Shown: piece after piece, positions 1 through 5,060 of the stretch | How positions within the stretch are numbered: position 1 is the first letter of the stretch | How the letters are laid out: every line of letters begins with the position of its first letter | Origin: Clostridia bacterium | Lineage (GTDB): Bacteria; Bacillota; Clostridia; Oscillospirales; Acutalibacteraceae | Assembly (NCBI GenBank): GCA_017501865.1 | Contig: JAFVWD010000335.1 | Coordinates: forward strand, 1 to 6,552 | Direction: 5' to 3' | Length of the DNA: 6,552 nt | Translations under genes and position numbers: made by a program | Notes under the pieces: model-generated | What the model saw: the letters and a program-made list of their open reading frames with translations, nothing else | Database searches by the model: none | What the model was told of the DNA's origin: nothing

Positions 1-1
1 G

Positions 2-158
2 GGTGAAATATTGCTTTGCAATGTGAAATACGCCTGCGGCGTGTGAAATTCGCCTCGACGGCGAGTGGGTGGATTTAATTTCACTTGATGCGATAGCATC
101 AAATTTCACAATTTACGGAGTAAATTATTTCACCGTGAGCGTAAGCGAACGATTTCAC
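2..158. repeat. Nested inverted array of GTGAAAT/ATTTCAC units with alternating hairpins
   Basis: Three GTGAAAT units (3-9, 23-29, 43-49; exact 20-base period) are followed by four reverse-complement ATTTCAC units (78-84, 103-109, 127-133, 152-158; 24-25 base period). Every gap within each arm is filled exactly by one hairpin: 10-22 (5-bp stem, 3-nt loop), 30-42 (5-bp, 3-nt), 85-102 (7-bp, GATA loop), 110-126 (7-bp, GGA loop) and 134-151 (CGT/ACG plus GC/GC around tandem G.A mismatches, GUAA tetraloop). A sixth hairpin, 50-64 (5-bp, 5-nt loop), sits at the centre and is followed by 13 unpaired bases (65-77). Stem sequences differ from one hairpin to the next, yet all but the last pair perfectly. 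The two arms can also pair with each other: 43-50 with 77-84, 23-29 with 103-109, 2-10 with 126-134. The last unit (152-158) has no partner here, so the element probably extends left of the window. It could be a structured RNA or a dispersed palindromic/MITE-like repeat; the sequence alone does not decide. Confidence 0.85.
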
Positions 159-234
159 TAAAAACGAACGGTTATGTAAGAGTTCGAATTCATACGCAAA
201 ACTGCCGAAAATATCTTTTTTGTAGTCTATAGAC

Positions 235-271
235 AAAAAATCCGACAAGTTTCGACTTGTCGGATTTTTTT
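235..271 (+). terminator. Intrinsic terminator, 16-bp stem with TTCG loop
   Basis: 235-250 and 255-270 are perfect reverse complements around a TTCG tetraloop (251-254), with a run of A before and a run of T after. The A/T flanks are part of the stem, so it should work in both directions. No coding gene ends just upstream in the window, so on the plus strand it would end a transcript coming through the hairpin array or from beyond the left edge. Confidence 0.9.
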
Positions 272-302
272 ATTCTATCTGATGGCTTTGCTATATAATC
301 CG

Positions 303-331
303 TTGCAATACAATATTATATGTCGTATAAT
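303..331 (+). promoter_or_regulatory. Sigma-A type promoter TTGCAA-17-TATAAT
   Basis: The -35 element TTGCAA (303-308) and a perfect -10 TATAAT (326-331) are separated by exactly 17 bases, predicting a start near 338. It would give the small membrane protein gene at 539 a leader of about 200 bases that includes the ATGTGA start-stop at 364. Confidence 0.65.
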
Positions 332-363
332 ATATTCATCAGTAATAATTTGTGGAGTTGATT

Positions 364-429
364 ATGTGAACCGATTTAATAAAAGTTTTGGAACGAATAG
401 ATGAATTAGTAAAAAATCGGAAAATGTAA
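364..429 (+). pseudogene. Possible nonsense-broken mini-gene (ATG TGA then 20 sense codons)
   Basis: GGAG at 354-357 is placed six bases before an ATG (364-366) that is followed at once by TGA (367-369). The same frame then stays open for 20 codons (starting TDLIKVLERIDELV) to TAA at 427-429 and reads as a short charged amphipathic helix. Together with the promoter at 303-331 this looks like a very small gene stopped at codon 2. Alternatives are a start-stop regulatory element in the leader of the next gene, or chance. A GTG at 366 in another frame gives only 12 codons and is less well placed. I do not recognise a family with certainty. Confidence 0.3.
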
Positions 430-538
430 TTGACAAACCTAAAGGAGCATTGTTATTGTCTTTTAACTACCATCAGGTGCTTTAGTAAAAGACGTTTTAT
501 TGATTTTGAAATAAAGATTATTTTAGGAGTGAGATTGT

Positions 539-868
539 ATGCCGGGAAGTATTATTTTGTTTTTGGTTTCTTTCGGTTGCGGGATTTTTTTCTTTTCAAT
601 TGGAGTTTATGCTAAAAAATTGCAAAAACCAATGTGGTTCTGGTCAGGCTCCGAGGTAAAAGCTTCACAAATAACTGATGTTAAGAAATACAACAGAGAA
701 AATGGAATTATGTGGCAACTATACTCGTTGTGGTTTTTTAGTGCAGGTTTAGCAAATTTTTTAAATGCATTTTTTAGTGTTGCGTTACTTGTTTTAGGCT
801 GTACAGCAGGAATTGTTATTTTAGTTTTTTCTTACAATAGGATTTTAAAAAAATACAAGGTAAACTGA
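539..868 (+). CDS. Small three-helix membrane protein, unknown function
   Basis: This 109-residue protein is very hydrophobic. Membrane segments lie at about residues 3-25, 59-79 and 80-98, and the C-terminus is basic (KKYK). Between helices 1 and 2 is a conserved-looking loop with aromatic residues W33, F34, W35 and then S36, G37, followed by ITDVKKYNR (45-53) and W59. I recognise this arrangement (aromatic-SG, then I-x-DVxxYN and a tryptophan entering the next helix) from small clostridial membrane proteins of unknown function; the family name is not certain. AGGAG at 525-529 sits nine bases before the ATG and fixes the start. The gene stands alone: a promoter is predicted upstream at 303-331 and a terminator follows 12 bases after the stop. 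An overlapping frame from 430 is a shadow. Confidence 0.8.
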   Translation: MPGSIILFLVSFGCGIFFFSIGVYAKKLQKPMWFWSGSEVKASQITDVKKYNRENGIMWQLYSLWFFSAGLANFLNAFFSVALLVLGCTAGIVILVFSYNRILKKYKVN

Positions 869-880
869 GTGTTTTATTGC

Positions 881-906
881 AAGTGCAGAATATTTCTGCA
901 CTTTTT
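881..906 (+). terminator. Intrinsic terminator after the small membrane protein gene
   Basis: A perfect 10-bp stem (881-890 with 894-903), a three-base loop and a T-run to 906, starting 12 bases after the stop at 868. It isolates the 539 gene from the sigma factor operon. Confidence 0.85.
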
Positions 907-926
907 ATGTTTGTGAATTGTTTTAA

Positions 927-955
927 TTGTATCCTGAAATATTTAATGATATAAT
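927..955 (+). promoter_or_regulatory. Extended -10 promoter for the sigma factor operon
   Basis: TATAAT at 950-955 is preceded by TGA at 947-949, giving a perfect extended -10 (TGnTATAAT). A weak -35, TTGTAT at 927-932, lies 17 bases upstream. The predicted start near 962 leaves a leader of about 47 bases. It reads as a housekeeping promoter; I did not identify a separate ECF-type autoregulatory promoter. Confidence 0.6.
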
Positions 956-1008
956 TTTTGTAAGATTTTGATTTCTTTTACGTATATAAGGGTGAAGGGA
1001 GGCATTAT

Positions 1009-1569
1009 ATGAAAGATAAAGATATTGTAAATTTATATTTACAACGAAATAAAAATGCTATTAATGAGACTGATTTAAAATACGGCAGATACTGCAAGAC
1101 AATAGCAAGAAATATTTTAGGTAATAGTGAGGATGCAGAAGAATGTGTAAACGATACATATCTTCATACATGGAACTCTATTCCACCGAAAAAGCCAAAA
1201 GCTTTATCAACATATTTAGGGAAAATTACTCGTAATTTATCATTTGATAAGTTTCGTTATAACAATGCTGAAAAAAGAGGAGGTGGAGAAATAAAGCTTG
1301 TACTTGACGAGCTGGAAGAATGTGTTTCGGGCAATGAAAGTGTGGAAAATGAACTGAATAAGCAACATTTGATTAACGAAATCAATAGCTTCCTTAACAC
1401 AATTCCAAAAGAAAGCTGTGATATATTTCTGTGTCGTTATTGGTATGTAATGAGTGTTTGTGATATTGCAAAACAATTTGGAATTACTGAAAATAATACA
1501 TCGGTTATATTGAATCGTACAAGAAATAAACTTAAAGCTTACCTTATAGAAAGAGGTTTTGAATTATGA
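1009..1569 (+). CDS. ECF-type RNA polymerase sigma factor (sigma-70 family)
   Basis: The 186-residue length and two-domain layout are typical of extracytoplasmic function sigma factors, which bind core RNA polymerase and direct it to a small regulon. Region 2 spans about residues 22-88: the helix around NSEDAEECVNDTYLHTW (39-55) is the core-binding and -10 recognition part, followed by YLGKITRNLSFDKFR (69-83). A variable linker with RGGGE follows. Region 4 spans about 118-180, with a helix-turn-helix around SVCDIAKQFGITENNTSVIL and a basic end (RTRNKLKAYL). AGGGAGG (996-1002) sits six bases before the ATG. The stop overlaps the next start (ATGA, 1566-1569), so it is translationally coupled to a membrane protein that is probably its control partner. 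Target promoters cannot be inferred from the window. Confidence 0.92.
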   Translation: MKDKDIVNLYLQRNKNAINETDLKYGRYCKTIARNILGNSEDAEECVNDTYLHTWNSIPPKKPKALSTYLGKITRNLSFDKFRYNNAEKRGGGEIKLVLDELEECVSGNESVENELNKQHLINEINSFLNTIPKESCDIFLCRYWYVMSVCDIAKQFGITENNTSVILNRTRNKLKAYLIERGFEL

Positions 1570-2243
1570 AAAAAGAAGAGCTTTTTAATATTATAGGTGA
1601 AGTAGATGAGCAGAAAATTTTAAAAGCTAATAAAATTTTTTTCGCGAATAAGAAAATACCAAAAGGCTTATTGAAATGGGGAGCTTTAGCAGCCTGCCTT
1701 ATAATTACTGTAGTTTCTGCGATTGGTGTTTTAACAAAAAAACAGCCTGTTATTGTAACATTAAGTAATGGTGATGAGATTAATTTTAATATATCCGAGA
1801 GTATATCAATCCATAGTCTTGATATTCCTATAGCTGACAGTAGGAATTTAAGCAAAGCTGAAGCAGAGAGCATTTTCGAAACTTGTAACATCGAGGCTTA
1901 TGTTTCTTTTGAGGAAGGCAGTTATGAGTTTATCACATTAGATGGAACAATAGACGGATTTTCTATTAACGTAAACAGAAAGGATATCCCATCCTGTGTT
2001 GAAGTCGAGGGAGAAGAAAGCTTGTCTTATATCAACGGTATTCCCGTAAATTTAGGGTATTCCGTTATTAAAAGCAATGCTACAGCAGTCGTTTACGGAG
2101 AATTCTCGGTAGGAAACTATAGAGTTCATATTGAGACTGCAGGTGATAAAAGTAATTTAGAAATACTATGTAAAAAGGTAGCCGATGAGCTTTTAAAATT
2201 ACTTGAAAATTCAAGTCTGGATTTTGAACAGATAAAATATTGA
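1566..2243 (+). CDS. Single-pass membrane protein, probable sigma-factor partner (anti-sigma-like)
   Basis: This 225-residue protein has a short cytoplasmic N-terminus, one membrane helix at about 36-56 (WGALAACLIITVVSAIG) and an extracellular part of about 165 residues. The N-terminus, MKKEELFNIIGEVDEQKIL followed by a basic stretch and a KWGALAAC helix, is a pattern I know from clostridial membrane proteins encoded directly after ECF sigma factors. The usual inference is that the N-terminus holds the sigma factor until the outer domain senses a signal. There is no zinc-binding HxxxCxxC anti-sigma motif. The outer domain ends with a conserved-looking block (INGIPVNLGYSVIK, then FSVGNYRVHIETAG, residues about 160-195) that I cannot name securely. 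Its start overlaps the sigma stop by four bases. No terminator is evident downstream, so some read-through into the regulator gene is possible. The anti-sigma role is inferred. Confidence 0.75.
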   Translation: MKKEELFNIIGEVDEQKILKANKIFFANKKIPKGLLKWGALAACLIITVVSAIGVLTKKQPVIVTLSNGDEINFNISESISIHSLDIPIADSRNLSKAEAESIFETCNIEAYVSFEEGSYEFITLDGTIDGFSINVNRKDIPSCVEVEGEESLSYINGIPVNLGYSVIKSNATAVVYGEFSVGNYRVHIETAGDKSNLEILCKKVADELLKLLENSSLDFEQIKY

Positions 2244-2252
2244 TTCTTTTGT

Positions 2253-2302
2253 TCCGTTAATTGACTAAAACTATATTCTGTGATAAACTTTCTGACGTTA
2301 AG
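2253..2302 (+). promoter_or_regulatory. Candidate LytTR-binding half-sites around the two-component promoter
   Basis: The published degenerate LytTR half-site [TA][AC][CA]GTTN[AG][TG] is matched fully at 2253-2261 (TCCGTTAAT), fully on the opposite strand at 2283-2291, and 8 of 9 at 2294-2302 (GACGTTAAG). The first touches the -35, the second covers the -10 and the third lies at the predicted start. The two plus-strand sites are 41 bases apart rather than the usual 21-22, though this keeps them on the same helix face. The motif is loose and the region AT-rich, so chance is a real alternative. If real, the regulator encoded next would control its own operon. Confidence 0.25.
2261..2289 (+). 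promoter_or_regulatory. Promoter of the two-component operon, TTGACT-17-TAAACT with extended -10
   Basis: TTGACT (2261-2266) and TAAACT (2284-2289) are spaced by 17 bases, and TG at 2281-2282 supplies the extended -10 dinucleotide. The predicted start near 2296 leaves about 45 bases of leader. The ribosome binding site of the regulator is GAAAGG at 2325-2330, ten bases before the ATG, which is rather distant. Confidence 0.6.
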
Positions 2303-2340
2303 CAGTAGAGATGATTTTTATTTTGAAAGGCATTAAATAA

Positions 2341-3039
2341 ATGAAAATTTTGATTTGTGATGATAATTCTGAATGTATAAAAGATGTTCAGGAGCACATA
2401 AAAATTTTTAGTATGGATACAGGAATTGAATTTGAAGAATTTGCATTTTCTCGTTCTATCGATGTACTGAACAGCGATTCGATATTTGATATTGCAATTT
2501 TGGATGTTGAAATGGATGATGTTAATGGGTTGAAGTTAGGAGAATTTCTCAGAAAATCTAATCCGCACATTATACTCATTTATTTGACAGCTCACAAAAA
2601 ATATTTAGATGATGCATTGAATCTGAATGCAGTTCGTTTTTTTGAAAAACCGATTGAACCATATAGGTTTTACAAGGGATTGAATGATGCAATAGAAAGA
2701 ATAGATAATTCTGTTGTTAAATTCGCACTCAAGGATAAAGGCTTCACTGATGTTGTAAATTCAAAGGATATTATTTTTGTTGAAATAGAGCACAGACATT
2801 CAAAGGTTGTTACTATTAATAAAATTTATCACTCATCTGAGCATATTTCTTTTTGGAGAGAAAAATTGCAGAGCTCAGCATTTGCTGTTCCTCACAGAAG
2901 TTATATAGTTAACATGAATTATATTTCAACATATCAAAGAGCAAGAATTTGGTTGAATAACTCAAATGAAATTCCGGTGGCAAAAAGTCAGCAAGCCTCA
3001 TTCTATCAGAGGTTTTGTCGATTTTTGGAGGGTAGATAA
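2341..3039 (+). CDS. LytTR-family response regulator (AgrA/VirR-like)
   Basis: A 232-residue two-domain regulator. The receiver domain (about 1-122) has the acidic pair D7-D8, the phosphorylation site D55 in FDIAILDVEMD, T83 in YLTAH and K103 in FFEKP, so all catalytic positions are present. The DNA-binding LytTR domain follows (about 132-230), with the characteristic FVEIEHRHSKVVT block and the PHRSYIVNMNYI motif, then IPVAKSQQASFYQRF. LytTR proteins bind paired imperfect repeats upstream of their target genes and commonly act with GHKL kinases in peptide signalling, bacteriocin or virulence control. The stop and the kinase start overlap by one base (TAATG at 3037-3041). Length and domain order are normal for the AgrA/ComE group. 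The specific target is unknown; no gene symbol is justified. Confidence 0.93.
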   Translation: MKILICDDNSECIKDVQEHIKIFSMDTGIEFEEFAFSRSIDVLNSDSIFDIAILDVEMDDVNGLKLGEFLRKSNPHIILIYLTAHKKYLDDALNLNAVRFFEKPIEPYRFYKGLNDAIERIDNSVVKFALKDKGFTDVVNSKDIIFVEIEHRHSKVVTINKIYHSSEHISFWREKLQSSAFAVPHRSYIVNMNYISTYQRARIWLNNSNEIPVAKSQQASFYQRFCRFLEGR

Positions 3040-4334
3040 TGGAAAAAACTATTTTCGCTCTTTTTATTTATGTTTTTGAAATGTTGATTTCTTTTGCTTT
3101 TTTTATTAAAAATTTCAATTCAAAGCAAAAAACTCGTTTTCACACTATATTTATAGGTTTATTATTGTTTTTGCCCTGCGCATTGTTGTTTGCAAAATTT
3201 GAAAACGAAATAATTAATTTAACCTTATTTTTTATAATTAATTTTTTATTTGCGTTTTTGTGTTTTGATATAAATATAAAAGCTGCTATTATACAAAGTG
3301 TACTTTTGGATGCCATTATGTTTGCGTCTGAAATACTTACTATATCTATACTTTCAGCTATAAGAGAATTACCGACAGATATTTATAAAACAAATTTTAC
3401 ATCTTTTGTTTTAGCAACTATAATCAGCAAAATTCTATATTTTATTATAACTCAGATTTTTTCACTTTTTATTCGGAAAAGCAGCTTGCAGTCATTTAAT
3501 AACGGTTATTTTGTACCTCTTTTTATTTTTCCTGTGTTAACGCTTGTTACAAGTGCTTTGTTTTTATTTATAACATTTGATGTCAGATTATCAGCAGGAT
3601 ATCAGATTACAATTTTTGTTGTAAACTTACTTCTTATATTTTATTGTATTTTTGTTTTTATTTATTTTCAGTCTCTGTCAGAAAAAGAGAGGAAAATAAC
3701 TGAATTAGAAGCAGAACGAAAAATGAATGATATGAATGCTACATATTTAGAAATATTAGAGCATCAGAACGATGAATTTCAAATTGTGTTTCATGATATG
3801 AAAAACCACTATCTTACTTTAAGTCAGATGGAGAACATAGGTGATGTAAAACAATACATCAACGAGCTTTATCCTTCCTTAGAAAACCAAAATAAAGTAA
3901 GGATTTCCAAAAATAAAATAATTGACCTTATATTAAATAAGTATATTGTAGTTTGCAAAAATCGTAATATTAAATTTTATTATGAAGTCAGAACTGCTGA
4001 TTTGAATTATATTAATGATATCGAATTATCTGTTATTCTTAACAATGCTTTAGATAACGCAGTTGAAGCTGCAGAAAACAGTGTGGACAAGATTATAGAA
4101 TTTTCTATACGTCACATAAATAATATGGATTTTGTCAGTATTATTAATAGCTGTGATGAAAAACCTGTTAGCCGTGATTCAATATTAAAAACAACAAAAA
4201 ATCATATGCAAAAGCATGGTTTCGGAAGTAAAATTATTGAGCGCTATACAAAAGCAAATAATGGTGAATATGAATGGTTTTACGACGAAACTGAAAAACG
4301 GTTTCACTTATCTCTTATGTTTCAGTCAAAATAA
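3039..4334 (+). CDS. GHKL sensor histidine kinase (AgrC-like)
   Basis: A 431-residue polytopic sensor kinase that would phosphorylate the LytTR regulator encoded just before it. The first half has about seven hydrophobic segments (near 4-23, 36-53, 58-77, 85-107, 121-144, 157-180, 189-211), then a charged probable coiled coil (212-250). The phosphoacceptor is H252 in FHDMKNHYLTL, typical of the AgrC/HPK10 group. The ATP-binding domain shows the N box NALDNAVEAAE (336-346) and a G box HGFGSKIIERY (393-403); it ends in the short form usual for this group (GHKL, HATPase_c_5 type). GGAGGG at 3027-3032 sits six bases before the ATG. No agrB- or agrD-like gene is present nearby, so the ligand may come from elsewhere or not be a thiolactone peptide. 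A strong terminator follows the stop. Confidence 0.92.
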   Translation: MEKTIFALFIYVFEMLISFAFFIKNFNSKQKTRFHTIFIGLLLFLPCALLFAKFENEIINLTLFFIINFLFAFLCFDINIKAAIIQSVLLDAIMFASEILTISILSAIRELPTDIYKTNFTSFVLATIISKILYFIITQIFSLFIRKSSLQSFNNGYFVPLFIFPVLTLVTSALFLFITFDVRLSAGYQITIFVVNLLLIFYCIFVFIYFQSLSEKERKITELEAERKMNDMNATYLEILEHQNDEFQIVFHDMKNHYLTLSQMENIGDVKQYINELYPSLENQNKVRISKNKIIDLILNKYIVVCKNRNIKFYYEVRTADLNYINDIELSVILNNALDNAVEAAENSVDKIIEFSIRHINNMDFVSIINSCDEKPVSRDSILKTTKNHMQKHGFGSKIIERYTKANNGEYEWFYDETEKRFHLSLMFQSK

Positions 4335-4336
4335 CT

Positions 4337-4374
4337 AAGAAGACATTACAATTTTTGTAATGTCTTCTTTTTTT
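4337..4374 (+). terminator. Intrinsic terminator of the two-component operon
   Basis: A perfect 15-bp stem (4337-4351 with 4355-4369), a TTT loop and a T-run to 4374, beginning two bases after the kinase stop. The A-rich left side and T-rich right side make it strong and possibly active on both strands. Confidence 0.92.
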
Positions 4375-4405
4375 GTCGTTTTTATATCCCATTTTTGTAA
4401 AAATG

Positions 4406-4483
4406 TTGATTTTTAAAATGAAATTATTTATTTTTATAACAGTATTAAACAGCAATTCCAAAAATTGCTTTAGCCCGGAGGTG
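4406..4483 (+). promoter_or_regulatory. Probable promoter and leader of the three-gene small-protein operon
   Basis: After the terminator at 4337-4374 a new transcript must start for the genes from 4489. TTGATT (4406-4411) is followed 17 bases later by TATTTT (4429-4434); TATAAC (4435-4440) is a better -10 but badly spaced, so the assignment is weak. The leader contains a 7-bp hairpin (4451-4457 with 4463-4469, loop CCAAA) just before the strong GGAGGTG ribosome binding site at 4477-4483. The hairpin has no proper T-run and is not a terminator; it may only structure the leader. Confidence 0.35.
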
Positions 4484-4488
4484 AAAAA

Positions 4489-4830
4489 TTGCAATTATAT
4501 TGTTATTTACTGTTTATTTTTGTGCTTATTTTTATATTTATTATTTTGCGTAAACAACGGCTTGTTGTCGCAAAAAAAGTTGTTGATAAGAGAAAAACGG
4601 AGGATAGAAAACAAATGATTGAGCTTGCCAAAAAATTTATAGATAAAGAATGCCTTATATCTGCTTTTGACGGTAGTCATCAATACAGCGGTACAATTAA
4701 AGAAGTGAGTAATGGTGCTATTTTGATTGAGAACAAAGGTAACATTGAAGCAATTAATTTAGATTTTGTTTTTAAAATAAGAGAGTTTCCTAAAAACAAA
4801 AAGGGTAAGAAAAAATCTGTGATTTTTTAA
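4489..4830 (+). CDS. Membrane-anchored small protein with predicted Sm/SH3-like barrel
   Basis: A TTG start (4489) is chosen because GGAGGTG at 4477-4483 lies five bases upstream; no ATG in frame is near. The 113-residue product has one N-terminal membrane helix (about 3-20), a basic linker with a short helix (21-50) and a predicted small beta barrel (about 50-100: CLISAFDGSHQYSGTIKEV, GAILIENKG, IEAINLDFVFKIREFP), then a lysine-rich tail (KNKKGKKK). The strand pattern with G-T-I-K-E-V and an E-N-K-G turn resembles Sm-like/SH3-like domains in small clostridial proteins of unknown function. A second in-frame ATG (4615, residue 43) has its own GGAGGA at 4599-4604, so a shorter soluble form lacking the helix is conceivable. 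It heads a three-gene run. An overlapping 81-codon frame from 4373 is a shadow. Confidence 0.75.
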   Translation: MQLYCYLLFIFVLIFIFIILRKQRLVVAKKVVDKRKTEDRKQMIELAKKFIDKECLISAFDGSHQYSGTIKEVSNGAILIENKGNIEAINLDFVFKIREFPKNKKGKKKSVIF

Positions 4831-4854
4831 ATGATATGTTACGGGGGCTTTGAT

Positions 4855-5025
4855 ATGAAAGAGTTCAAAATTTTAGAATTTAAGAACTGTAAAAACACAT
4901 ATGAAGAAATTGAGTCTGTTTTGTCAGAAAAAACTTCTGATGGTTGGGACGTTGTAAGCTTTAGTACAGATATGTCAAAAGATATAAAAGGTAGGATAAT
5001 TGTTCTCATTCAGAGAAATAAATAA
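4855..5025 (+). CDS. DUF4177-type small protein
   Basis: A 56-residue protein starting at ATG 4855, preferred over ATG 4831 because GGGGG at 4843-4847 lies seven bases upstream of it; the 4831 ATG abuts the preceding stop and has no site of its own. The pattern MKEFKILEF, a helix with EEIESVLSEKTSDGWDVVSF (W31 in a GWDVV turn), then a final strand RIIVLIQRNK is that of the DUF4177 family of tiny alpha/beta proteins. Their biochemical role is unknown. It lies 24 bases after the barrel protein and 35 bases before the acetyltransferase, on the same strand, so the three are probably co-transcribed. Confidence 0.72.
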   Translation: MKEFKILEFKNCKNTYEEIESVLSEKTSDGWDVVSFSTDMSKDIKGRIIVLIQRNK

Positions 5026-5060
5026 ATTTATTGATTTTTTAACAGAAAAGGGAGTTTAAT

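Larger units (their letters stand above)
159..538. other. Intergenic stretch without a convincing gene
   Basis: No open frame here looks like a conserved protein. 159-234 holds a short hairpin at 225-234 (GTC-TATA-GAC) flanked by T216-221 and A235-240; that A-tract also forms the base of the next terminator, so the two structures compete only at their edge. The stretch then carries the terminator at 235-271, a promoter at 303-331 and an ATGTGA start-stop with a short open frame (364-429). A possible weaker second promoter for the 539 gene is TTGACA at 430-435 followed 18 bases later by TATTGT at 454-459. A Shine-Dalgarno-like AAAGGAG at 441-447 precedes only a tiny frame from TTG 450. A 61-codon frame from 430 overlaps the 539 gene in another phase and has no good start, so I do not call it. 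Confidence 0.6.

Noticed and set aside
2..158. CRISPR array
   Set aside because: Repeats are only 7 bases, the gaps are 13-18 bases and self-complementary, orientation flips in the middle, and no cas gene is present.
170..200. tRNA 3' end suggested by GAGTTCGAATTC
   Set aside because: The TTCGAAT resembles a T-loop, but the flanking five bases do not pair and there is no acceptor, anticodon arm or CCA.
430..615. 61-codon plus-strand frame
   Set aside because: It overlaps the better-supported gene at 539 in another frame; its first codon (TTG at 430) has no ribosome site and the peptide has no recognisable pattern.
1544..1891. 115-codon minus-strand frame
   Set aside because: It is antisense to the start of the sigma partner gene, whose start overlap, membrane helix and family pattern are convincing.
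2311..2340. Nine-residue leader peptide (MIFILKGIK) ending directly before the regulator ATG
   Set aside because: It has no spaced ribosome binding site (AGAG abuts the ATG), and there is no attenuator structure downstream.
4451..4469. Terminator or riboswitch before the 4489 gene
   Set aside because: The 7-bp hairpin has only a TTTA tail, no T-run and no competing structure or recognisable ligand-binding core.
4373..4618. 81-codon plus-strand frame starting in the terminator tail
   Set aside because: It lies out of frame with the TTG-started gene that has GGAGGTG correctly placed; its residues look like out-of-frame translation of that gene.
4831..4854. ATG 4831 as start of the DUF4177 gene
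   Set aside because: It directly abuts the preceding stop without a spaced ribosome site, whereas GGGGG lies seven bases before ATG 4855 and the family normally begins with the MKEFK-type strand.
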